64,000 bases of DNA, from assembly GCF_004793545.1 (NCBI RefSeq), contig NZ_SRYA01000010.1, positions 53,968 through 117,967 of the forward strand. Direction: 5' to 3'. The notes under the pieces are model-generated. The model did not search any database, had not been told where the DNA came from, and saw only the letters and a list, made by a program, of their open reading frames with translations. Shown here one piece after another: positions 8,965 to 15,583 of the stretch; position 1 is the first letter of the stretch, and the number at the start of each line of letters is the position of its first letter. This stretch comes from Petralouisia muris. GTDB lineage: Bacteria; Bacillota; Clostridia; Lachnospirales; Lachnospiraceae. The position numbers and the translations under genes are program-made.

Positions 8965-9304
8965 TACATATTTTGTAGATCAGGAAAGCTTTTTCAAAAG
9001 CGCTATTATGATGAAGATGGACAGCTTGGAAGAGCAGATTCTGGATTTGAACAATGAAATAAATAATATGAAGGATTTGGTTTTCTTGGAAAAGGGTGAA
9101 AAAAATAAACGTTTTTCTTTAGAAAACAAAAGAAAAAAGGAAAATAATATCATTTCCTGTGTACCAAATGATTGGAAGGAGGCACAGAAAATAGTCGCTC
9201 GCGCAATTGAGATATTATCAGAATGGGGAGAAACGGAAGATATGAGAATGCAGGTTCAGTATGCGGCGCTTGTTGTAGGAAAAATAGATAATTTAAAAAA
9301 ATAG
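8936..9304 (+). CDS. Hypothetical coiled-coil protein, upstream frame
   Basis: The 122 residues contain a likely coiled coil (MDSLEEQILDLNNEINNMK, about residues 28-46), a basic stretch (KRFSLENKRKKE) and a helical domain (WKEAQKIVARAIEILSEW). A GGGAG site precedes the ATG. The stop codon at 9302-9304 comes directly after the heptamer T TTA AAA (9292-9298) in an A7 run; in the -1 frame the reading continues without a stop to 9525. It may thus be the first part of a longer protein of about 196 residues. No function is recognised. Confidence 0.65.
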   Translation: MEISQNKLNNTYFVDQESFFKSAIMMKMDSLEEQILDLNNEINNMKDLVFLEKGEKNKRFSLENKRKKENNIISCVPNDWKEAQKIVARAIEILSEWGETEDMRMQVQYAALVVGKIDNLKK

Positions 9305-9525
9305 AAATCATACGTTTTGATGAGGTCAGAAATAAGGTTTGCACTTTGTTAAAAAATGTTATCCGATTGAATATTGCGGATAAAATGTTTTCAAGGGAGC
9401 AAGTACAGTTGTTAAAAGATGGATTTTTATTGATATCGGAAGAAAAGCTGCAGAAAGAGGATCTGCTTCAATTAAACAGAAAGCTGCGAACAGAAGGCTT
9501 GCAGACTATGCCTGCATGGGAATAG
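9292..9525 (+). CDS. Continuation of the coiled-coil gene in the -1 frame (or separate small gene)
   Basis: The -1 frame is open from 9292 to a TAG at 9523-9525 and gives 77 residues of protein-like helical sequence, including VCTLLKNVIRLNIADK, SREQVQLLKDGF and KEDLLQLNRKLRTEG. It has no early ATG. A TTG at 9346 with an AGG eight bases before it is the only plausible independent start. The simplest readings are (a) a protein made by -1 frameshifting at T TTA AAA, (b) one gene broken by an A-run indel, or (c) a separate gene starting at the TTG. The PIN gene starts three bases after its stop. Confidence 0.5.
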   Translation, partial: FKKIEIIRFDEVRNKVCTLLKNVIRLNIADKMFSREQVQLLKDGFLLISEEKLQKEDLLQLNRKLRTEGLQTMPAWE

Positions 9526-9528
9526 GTT

Positions 9529-10284
9529 ATGGATTTACTATTGGATACAACGATACAAATTGATCGGATTACCGGCTCAAAAGAACGGAAAGAAGCAGTA
9601 GAGAAAATCTTGAAAGATAACAAACTATACTGTACTACTTATGTTTTAGGAGAGTATTATTCAAATATTGTCAATGATTTGGTGACGTTGTATAGTCTGT
9701 TCTTGGTGGATAAAGATATCGGAGAGACTGGTAAACGTATTACAGAAAAGGTGTTTGGGAGAAGTCAGTCGCGAGTGTCAAAATTGTATGCAAATATTTT
9801 GGATATGTGTAATTTTGATGTCGATGAAGTGGAAGATACATTTCAATTGTATATGGATTTGATACAGGATGAATTTTATCTAAATCTGGAAGAAGTGCTG
9901 AATAAAACGAAATGCGTACGTGCAGAAAGAAAAATTGCATATGAAGATGGAAGGCCTGTTCTTTCCAATGCCAGATGTAGGAAAGGTGAGGAAAATTGTG
10001 ATATCTGTCTTTTGTGGAAAGAAGCAGAACAGGAGACAGAGCAGATTTTGATGTCGGAGGAAATGGATGAGAAGATTCTGAAAATACTTCGTGCCGCAAA
10101 AGAAAATTCTCGGGAATATCGGGGAAATAACTGTAAAACGTTAGGAGATACCGTTATTTCTCTGGAAGCGAAGAAAAGTGAATATGAATTGAGAATTTGC
10201 AGCAGTAACAGAAAGGATTTTCAGCCAATCTGCCAAGCAATAGGGTTACAGTTAGTGGCTCCGGATTATTCTGGTAACAAGTAA
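9529..10284 (+). CDS. PIN-domain protein (putative ribonuclease) with cysteine-rich insert
   Basis: The 251 residues carry the acidic residues of a PIN nuclease in the right order: Asp6 in LLLDTTIQID, Glu42 in YVLGEYYSN, Asp207 in LGDTVISLEA and Asp230 in SSNRKDFQPIC. PIN proteins cleave RNA with metal ions; many are toxins. At 251 residues it is much longer than a VapC toxin (about 130) because of a middle section (residues 60-195) with a cysteine cluster, C150, C157 and C160, that could bind zinc. It starts three bases after the preceding reading frame, so the cassette is a tight operon. No VapB-like antitoxin is recognised beside it. The PIN call is from motifs; the role is inferred. Confidence 0.7.
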   Translation: MDLLLDTTIQIDRITGSKERKEAVEKILKDNKLYCTTYVLGEYYSNIVNDLVTLYSLFLVDKDIGETGKRITEKVFGRSQSRVSKLYANILDMCNFDVDEVEDTFQLYMDLIQDEFYLNLEEVLNKTKCVRAERKIAYEDGRPVLSNARCRKGEENCDICLLWKEAEQETEQILMSEEMDEKILKILRAAKENSREYRGNNCKTLGDTVISLEAKKSEYELRICSSNRKDFQPICQAIGLQLVAPDYSGNK

Positions 10285-10347
10285 TTTTAGATTGCAGATG
10301 ATGTAAAGAAAAGGCATTTCATCAACGAACAAAAGGGGAGGAGTAAA

Positions 10348-11634
10348 ATGGAAAAAATACGAGAAAAATTTAAGTTCAGGTTTCTAATATGGGCAGCAGT
10401 GGCATTACTGTCCGTCAGCGGCACAATCTATAGTGACGCCAGCATTGTGCAGGCAGAGACGATGGTGTATGTGACGCCCACAGGTTCCAAATATCATGCC
10501 TACAAATGCGGGAACGGCACTTATACGCTGACTACGCTTTCCAATGCGTTGTCCAGAGGGTTGACGCCCTGCAGTAAATGCTTTGGCAGTAATTATTCCC
10601 CGGCGCCGGAACCAGCGCCTGCACCAGAGCCAGCGCCTGCACCGGAACCGACTCCTGCACCAAAGCCGATGAAAATTAATAAAACGTCTATCATTCTGGT
10701 AAAAGGGCAGAGCTCCAAACTAAAGGTCAGCAATGCAGCAGGGCCGGTAACCTGGAGTTCTTCTAAGAAGTCAGTGGCATCTGTTTCCGGAAGCGGAAAA
10801 GTGACAGCAAAGAAAAAGGGCAGTGCAGTAATTACGGCGAAGGCAAATGCCGGGACGAAGAAATGCAAAGTGACCGTGGAAGAGCCCAGATTGAATGCAA
10901 AAAGCATTACCCTGGATTTAAAGCAAAGCAGAAAGCTTAAATTGTCCGGCTGTAAACACTCTGTCAAATGGACTTCCAGTAATTCTTCCGTAGCCAAAGT
11001 CAGCAAAGGAAAAGTAACCGCTAGGCGGGTGGGATCTGCTAAAATCACGGCAAAAGTCCATGGGAAAAAATTTACCTGCAAGGTTACAGTGAAGAAGCCT
11101 CAGGTACAGGAGATTGCGCTGAGCGCGTCTTCTTTGCAAATGGAATACGAAAGCGAAAAAGAGTTAAAAATCCGTACCGTGCCCTCAAATGTTACGGAAT
11201 ATTACGATATTTCTGTGAAATCTTCGGATACGTCTCTTGTGGATGTTTTTCTGGATGATTATGATAATACAATTTTATTGAGTAGCAAAGAAAAAGAAGG
11301 GAACGCTGAGATTTCTGTTTCCATTGGCGCTGTGACAGCGAAGTGTCGTGTGACAGTAACAAAACCTGCGGTAACAGAACTGACACTGGATGAAAGAAAT
11401 TTAAGCTTGAAGCCGGATGAAAGTGCAACACTTTCTTATTATGTCAGCCCGAACGATGCGGGAAGATACTATGAAGCTATATGGAAAAGCGGCAATGAGC
11501 GGGTGGCGACAGTGGAAAGCTTTTCAACGGGAAGCGGATATGCCACAGTAGAAGCGGTAGGGGAAGGAGAAACCGACATTACATTGACATTAGGAGATAA
11601 GACAGTTACCTGCCACGTGATAGTACAGCGGTGA
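10348..11634 (+). CDS. Secreted Big_2 (bacterial Ig-like) repeat protein
   Basis: A 428-residue exported protein. A basic start and hydrophobic stretch (FLIWAAVALLSVSG) end in a signal peptide near residue 36 (VQAET). Next comes a small cysteine-containing module (YHAYKCGNGTYTL ... LTPCSKC), a linker of repeated PAPE units (about residues 86-110), then about four Big_2 domains, recognised by the repeated pattern VTWSSSKKSVASV...GKVTAKKKGSAVITA. No LPXTG or membrane anchor is seen at the C terminus. It is probably surface-associated. A strong AGGGGAGGAG site precedes the ATG. Confidence 0.85.
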   Translation: MEKIREKFKFRFLIWAAVALLSVSGTIYSDASIVQAETMVYVTPTGSKYHAYKCGNGTYTLTTLSNALSRGLTPCSKCFGSNYSPAPEPAPAPEPAPAPEPTPAPKPMKINKTSIILVKGQSSKLKVSNAAGPVTWSSSKKSVASVSGSGKVTAKKKGSAVITAKANAGTKKCKVTVEEPRLNAKSITLDLKQSRKLKLSGCKHSVKWTSSNSSVAKVSKGKVTARRVGSAKITAKVHGKKFTCKVTVKKPQVQEIALSASSLQMEYESEKELKIRTVPSNVTEYYDISVKSSDTSLVDVFLDDYDNTILLSSKEKEGNAEISVSIGAVTAKCRVTVTKPAVTELTLDERNLSLKPDESATLSYYVSPNDAGRYYEAIWKSGNERVATVESFSTGSGYATVEAVGEGETDITLTLGDKTVTCHVIVQR

Positions 11635-11672
11635 GGGAATGTTTACAATAAAAAATTACAATAAAAGATCAA

Positions 11673-11701
11673 TTGACGAATCTGCTTGAATTTGTTAAGA
11701 T
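11673..11701 (+). promoter_or_regulatory. Sigma-A promoter for guaA
   Basis: TTGACG and TAAGAT are separated by exactly 17 bases. Transcription would begin near 11708, which rules out a more upstream in-frame start for the next gene and supports the ATG at 11733. Confidence 0.75.
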
Positions 11702-11732
11702 GTTACCATATTTAATCAGGCGGAGGTATGCT

Positions 11733-12713
11733 ATGGAAAATAATAAGAGACCAGAGAATATGGAGCGTATCACAACAACGACCCTGGCGGAGCCGTTTAT
11801 TGAAGAGCAGGTAGCTGCAATCCGCAGGCAGGTGGGTGAGAAAAAGGTGCTGCTGGCATTGTCAGGCGGAGTGGATTCATCCGTTGTAGCGGCGCTTCTT
11901 ATTAAAGCAATTGGAAAGCAGCTTGTCTGCGTGCATGTGAATCATGGTTTGCTGCGAAAGGGCGAGCCGGAGCAGGTAATAGAGGTGTTCCGCAATCAGA
12001 TGGATGCAAATTTAATCTATGTGGATGCGGTTGACCGTTTTCTGGACAAGCTGGCAGATGTGGCTGAACCGGAGAAAAAGCGTAAGATTATCGGTGCGGA
12101 ATTTATTCGTGTGTTTGAGGAAGAAGCCCGTAAGCAGGAAGGGATTGAATTCTTAGCGCAGGGAACCATCTATCCGGATATCATCGAAAGTGATGGCGTG
12201 AAGGCTCACCACAACGTGGGAGGATTGCCGGAGGATCTGAAGTTTGAGCTGGTGGAACCGCTGAAGTTTTTGTATAAAGATGAAGTGCGTGTGGTAGGGA
12301 AAGCCCTTGGACTGCCAGACGGCATGGTTTATCGTCAGCCGTTTCCAGGACCGGGACTGGGTGTGCGCTGCCTTGGCGCAATTACTCGTGAACGTTTGGA
12401 AATCGTACGTGAATCTGACGCAATATTGCGCGAGGAATTTGCGAAGAACGGGCTGGAAGGAAAAGTATGGCAGTACTTTACGGCAGTGCCGGATTTCCGT
12501 TCCGTTGGAGTGAAAGACGGTGCAAGAACCTTTGCCTATCCAGTAATCCTGCGTGCAGTGAATACAGTAGATGCAATGACAGCAACGGTGGAAAATGTAC
12601 CCTTTGAGCTGTTGGAGCATATAACAGAGAGAATTACAGCAGAGGTGCCAGGTGTGAACCGTGTTTTGTATGATTTGACGCCGAAGCCTTGCGGAACAAT
12701 TGAGTGGGAATAA
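11733..12713 (+). CDS. guaA: GMP synthetase, ATP-pyrophosphatase subunit without a glutaminase domain
   Basis: Converts XMP to GMP using ATP. The 326 residues contain the ATP-PPase P-loop SGGVDSS (44-50), the XMP-binding region ([13 protein letters not shown]) and the C-terminal dimer domain ending in KPCGTIEWE. The usual N-terminal glutamine amidotransferase domain of about 190 residues is absent: the promoter at 11673-11701 leaves no room for it. It therefore resembles the separate synthetase subunit of archaea and needs ammonia or a glutaminase partner encoded elsewhere. The start follows GGCGGAGG. Confidence 0.9.
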   Translation: MENNKRPENMERITTTTLAEPFIEEQVAAIRRQVGEKKVLLALSGGVDSSVVAALLIKAIGKQLVCVHVNHGLLRKGEPEQVIEVFRNQMDANLIYVDAVDRFLDKLADVAEPEKKRKIIGAEFIRVFEEEARKQEGIEFLAQGTIYPDIIESDGVKAHHNVGGLPEDLKFELVEPLKFLYKDEVRVVGKALGLPDGMVYRQPFPGPGLGVRCLGAITRERLEIVRESDAILREEFAKNGLEGKVWQYFTAVPDFRSVGVKDGARTFAYPVILRAVNTVDAMTATVENVPFELLEHITERITAEVPGVNRVLYDLTPKPCGTIEWE

Positions 12714-12842
12714 TTCGATGAATTAAGAAAACCCAGTATTTATGCTGATTGTAAACAAAATAGTTTAGTGACTGGCAACGATTTGGCAACACTTTTTTCT
12801 TATTCAGAGAATGATTTATATATTTCAATACAGCGCATGAGG

Positions 12843-12891
12843 AAACCTTACTGATTTTCAGAATTGAAAACTGAATATCAGCAAGGTTTTT
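12843..12891 (+). terminator. Terminator-like hairpin after guaA
   Basis: AAACCTT...GAT.TTCAG pairs with CTGAA.ATC...AAGGTTTTT, about 130 bases after the guaA stop. The stretch between holds no gene that I can support. Confidence 0.6.
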
Positions 12892-12895
12892 CGTA

Positions 12896-13644
12896 TTGCA
12901 TTTTCTTCAATTTCTTTTCAAATTTCTTGACGAGGCAATCGCTCATTTCTTGGGAAGGCGTCTTTGTCTAATGCTGGCTGGTGTCCAGTTCGGGGTATCT
13001 CTGTTCGCCGAACTGTTTTTGCGTCAGGTTCTTCCTGTTGCGTCTGCATTGGAGAACTGCGACAAAGAGGAGCAGGGATTTGTGTATGACATCATCCGTC
13101 AGAATTTTCTTATAGGGAACAGTGGTTCCATGACAGAGGAGGACGGCAGGCGAATATCTTGCTCGGCATGAAGAAGGCAGAATATGCGGCGGAGAACTTT
13201 GTTCCGGAGGAAAGCAGGAAATCATTTCTGGAGGCAATGAACTCCATTGCGAAACTGGCAAGTGCGGGAAAAGCAGACAGCAGCGGCAATATGGGCTACG
13301 GAGTGGCGAAAGGAAGGTATTTAGGGCATGGAAGCGGACTTGTAAGGACTACGAGTGCGCTTGATATGATGCGGACCATGGATCAGGACGCATATGCAGA
13401 GTACCAAAAGATTGGGAAAAACGATGACGGCGGACTTAGTGCATTGAAATACCTTACAAACTGGTATGCAGATGCGGTAAAGAAGAATCCCTTGCTGGTC
13501 GACAATTATGAAAAGCAGTCGGAGAAATATGTGGAGAAAAACGTAAAAGATCAGAAGCTGGATAAGACTTTTGCGGATTTAAAGACGGGAAGCAAAGCGG
13601 CTTTCTTTGAAAGCCTGAAAAAGTTCCGGCTTTTCCTTGAATAA
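12896..13644 (+). pseudogene. Frameshifted fragment of an unrecognised protein
   Basis: Two overlapping frames read as one protein. The first contains ALENCDKEEQGFVYDIIRQN and ...GSMTEED; the second continues with ANILLGMKKAEYAAENF, a middle part rich in Gly/Ala, and ends in KAAFFESLKKFRLFLE. The change of frame falls near 13145, where a single-base loss would turn an original GAC CGG CAG into the present order. There is no ribosome site for either part and the 5' end is not defined. The family is not recognised. It lies behind guaA, whose 3' end is a well-known integration site for mobile elements. Confidence 0.6.
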
Positions 13645-13755
13645 TGTTTGACAATGTTCTCTCCAAAGTCCCGCCTTTGATTTTATAACTGTTTGCCTGG
13701 AGCAGCTCAAGCAGTCCTTGTAAGTTTTCCACGTTTTTCCCGCAGAAGCCTTAAA

Positions 13756-14658
13756 TTATTTTTTTCGATATTCTCTGGGAAGAACTTTAAAATATGATTT
13801 AAATGCAGTGGCAAACTTACTTTGACTATCATAGCCGACAGCTTGTGCAATCTCTGCGATATTCCGATTAGATTCTATTAACATACGGGCAGCCTGCCGC
13901 ATACGGTGTTCCTTGATATGTGCCGCAATGGAGGTTCCATAGACGGACTTAAAAGCATTTTTCAAAGTTGTTGGATTGATGAGGTATTGTTTGGAGAGCT
14001 CCTCTATGGTAATTCTCTGCTCCATGTGCTGCAAAAGCTGGTCATGAATTTTCCGGATCGTTTCCGTCAGCTCGAATTGATATTCCGCCAGCTTGTTTTG
14101 GGGAGTAAACTCCATTTTGGCAAGGTAAAGTAACAATTCCAAAATTTTGATTTTTTGGTATGGAAGCATAAGTGTTTCAGGCTGGTTATAAAATGCAGAA
14201 AAAATACTTTCTGTCTGTTCATTTCCGGCAAGAAAGGCAGGACTGTCATCTTTGCAGAATTTTTCAGGTAATATGGTTTCAAAAATACCAAAGTTTTTTA
14301 TTAATTCGGGCGGATTGTCAGAGGCTTCCTGCAAGTCAATATAGATGCTGAGTCCCTGATACATACCATTTGGAAAAGTGAGTACAGAATCCGTACAGGC
14401 ATTCATAGTATGCAGGGAGAAATCTCCCGGATTCAGGTAGATGCGGCTTCCGTTATTCATTTCCCAAATAATCTGTCCGGCTTTGCAGTAGTTAATCTGA
14501 ATAATGTGTGAGATAGCCTTATGCTGCACAGAAAAAGAATCAGTCGAAAAAGCAAGATAACATAACTCTATACCAGGATAAAGGGGAATGACAGCATTTC
14601 CCGCTTTTTGATGAAATCTTTCCACATCTTTTTGTATTTTTATCAATTCCTCATTCAT
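13756..14658 (-). CDS. AraC-family transcriptional regulator
   Basis: About 300 residues. The N-terminal half is a cupin-like sensing domain (ISHIIQINYCKAGQIIWEM...LNPGDFSLH); the last 100 residues are the double helix-turn-helix, with RITIEELSKQYLINPTTLKNAF and NIAEIAQAVGYDSQSKFATAFK. The ATG at 14658 has TGAGGTG upstream and is preferred over an in-frame codon inside the ArsR gene. It lies 10 bases after the arsR-like stop, so the two are one operon, read away from the metal-export genes. Its ligand is unknown; a link to metal stress is inferred from position. Confidence 0.88.
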   Translation of the reverse strand: MNEELIKIQKDVERFHQKAGNAVIPLYPGIELCYLAFSTDSFSVQHKAISHIIQINYCKAGQIIWEMNNGSRIYLNPGDFSLHTMNACTDSVLTFPNGMYQGLSIYIDLQEASDNPPELIKNFGIFETILPEKFCKDDSPAFLAGNEQTESIFSAFYNQPETLMLPYQKIKILELLLYLAKMEFTPQNKLAEYQFELTETIRKIHDQLLQHMEQRITIEELSKQYLINPTTLKNAFKSVYGTSIAAHIKEHRMRQAARMLIESNRNIAEIAQAVGYDSQSKFATAFKSYFKVLPREYRKK

Positions 14659-14668
14659 AAGACACACC

Positions 14669-15037
14669 TCACAATTTAGGGCAGGTGATTTCCATAACCT
14701 GCTCAATCATCTGATGCAGCAGACGTCCTTGTTCCGTATCTGCGGCACGGTAATATACTTCTTTTCCTTCACGTCGGCAAATAATCAGACCGCTGTTTTT
14801 CAATGGTCTGAGATGATGTGAAACGGCCGGGCTTGACATATGAAGCATGGCTGATATATTGAGGACACATTCTTCCTGGTGGCATAGGAGCCAGAAAATT
14901 CGGATTCTGGTGGTATCGCCAAGCTGTTTGAAGACTTCCGCTACGGTTTGAAAATAGTCTACCTGGTCTAATTGTTTCTGGATTCGTGCGGTTTGCGGTC
15001 CTTCTCCATGTTGGTGTGGTAATTTTATATTTTCCAT
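14669..15037 (-). CDS. ArsR/SmtB-family metal-responsive repressor
   Basis: A 122-residue winged-helix protein. The recognition helix region is NISAMLHMSSPAVSHHLRPL and the wing is RREGKEVYYRAA. The C-terminal helix DTEQGRLLHQMIEQV and a final cysteine (ITCPKL) could form a metal site, but the exact CzrA or CadC ligand set is not complete, so the metal is not assigned. ATG at 15037 follows GAAAGGAAAAA. It is divergent from the HMA protein and P-type ATPase, the standard arrangement for a repressor of metal export. Confidence 0.88.
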   Translation of the reverse strand: MENIKLPHQHGEGPQTARIQKQLDQVDYFQTVAEVFKQLGDTTRIRIFWLLCHQEECVLNISAMLHMSSPAVSHHLRPLKNSGLIICRREGKEVYYRAADTEQGRLLHQMIEQVMEITCPKL

Positions 15038-15157
15038 ATTGTTTTTCCTTTCTTTTTCATTCAATAAGCTGGCTTGCAAAGCGTGACAGCGTTTGATGTG
15101 CATTTCGCCCAAACGGAAATACTTTTCGCCCATTTGGGAAGGAATGCCCGAGGGGTA

Positions 15158-15186
15158 TTGACGCGGGCCTTTCTCTGTATTATACT
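15158..15186 (+). promoter_or_regulatory. Sigma-A promoter of the metal-export genes
   Basis: TTGACG, a 17-base spacer and TATACT, about 65 bases before the HMA start codon. Confidence 0.75.
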
Positions 15187-15197
15187 ACGGCCATGAT

Positions 15198-15217
15198 GAT
15201 TAAACAAGTACTTAATC
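15198..15217. promoter_or_regulatory. Candidate ArsR operator
   Basis: GATTAA and TTAATC form a perfect inverted repeat with an 8-base centre, from about +5 to +25 of the predicted transcript. ArsR/SmtB repressors bind AT-rich inverted repeats at or just downstream of the promoter. Assignment to the neighbouring repressor is inferred. Confidence 0.5.
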
Positions 15218-15250
15218 GCTGAATTTTAAAATAACAAGGAGGACGTTACA

Positions 15251-15469
15251 ATGAAAAAGACTTACAAAATCGAGGTAGACTGTGCCAACTGTGCAAATCT
15301 GATGGAGGATGCAGCCCGTAAAACAGCGGGTGTCCAGAGCGCAACAGTCAATTTCATGACTCAGAAGATGATTGTGGAATTTGGCGAGGGGCGGGAGCCG
15401 AAAGACGTTATGAAGAACGTGCTGGATGCCTGCAAGAAAGTGGAGCCGGACTGTGAGATTTTCCTGTAA
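15251..15469 (+). CDS. Heavy-metal-associated (HMA) domain protein
   Basis: A 72-residue ferredoxin-like metal-binding protein: KKTYKIEVDCANCANLMED holds the CxxC pair (Cys12, Cys15), followed by the typical VQSATVNFMTQKMIVEF strand pair. It is a cytoplasmic metallochaperone or the detached N-terminal domain of the P-type ATPase encoded next, which lacks an HMA domain of its own. The ribosome site is AAGGAGG. A terminator lies between the two genes. Confidence 0.88.
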   Translation: MKKTYKIEVDCANCANLMEDAARKTAGVQSATVNFMTQKMIVEFGEGREPKDVMKNVLDACKKVEPDCEIFL

Positions 15470-15491
15470 GCCAGAGCTGCCCAGACACATT

Positions 15492-15535
15492 GACACCCTG
15501 AAAATGCTCAGCTGCAGTTTTGGGGTGTCTTTTTT
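15492..15535 (+). terminator. Terminator between the HMA gene and the ATPase gene
   Basis: GACACCC and GGGTGTC pair across a loop with weaker inner pairing and are followed by six T. I see no second good promoter before the ATPase, so it probably acts as a partial terminator that makes the small metallochaperone more abundant than the pump. Confidence 0.7.
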
Positions 15536-15583
15536 AACAGAAAGGATTAAACAATTAAGTATATTTTGAAAGGAGATTTTACC

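Noticed and set aside
10600..10670. Short tandem DNA repeat, possible CRISPR-like or regulatory repeat
   Set aside because: The repeat is in frame and encodes the PAPE linker of the Big_2 protein; there are no spacers.
10593..11081. 162-residue minus-strand frame opposite the Big_2 gene
   Set aside because: Antisense of the proline-rich linker and repeats; its Gly/Ala-rich end simply mirrors the PAPE repeat.
12968..13261. Minus-strand frame opposite the fragment behind guaA
   Set aside because: A short part (LTQKQFGEQRYPELD) looks protein-like, but the plus strand has longer coherent coding sequence in two frames; kept only as a doubt.
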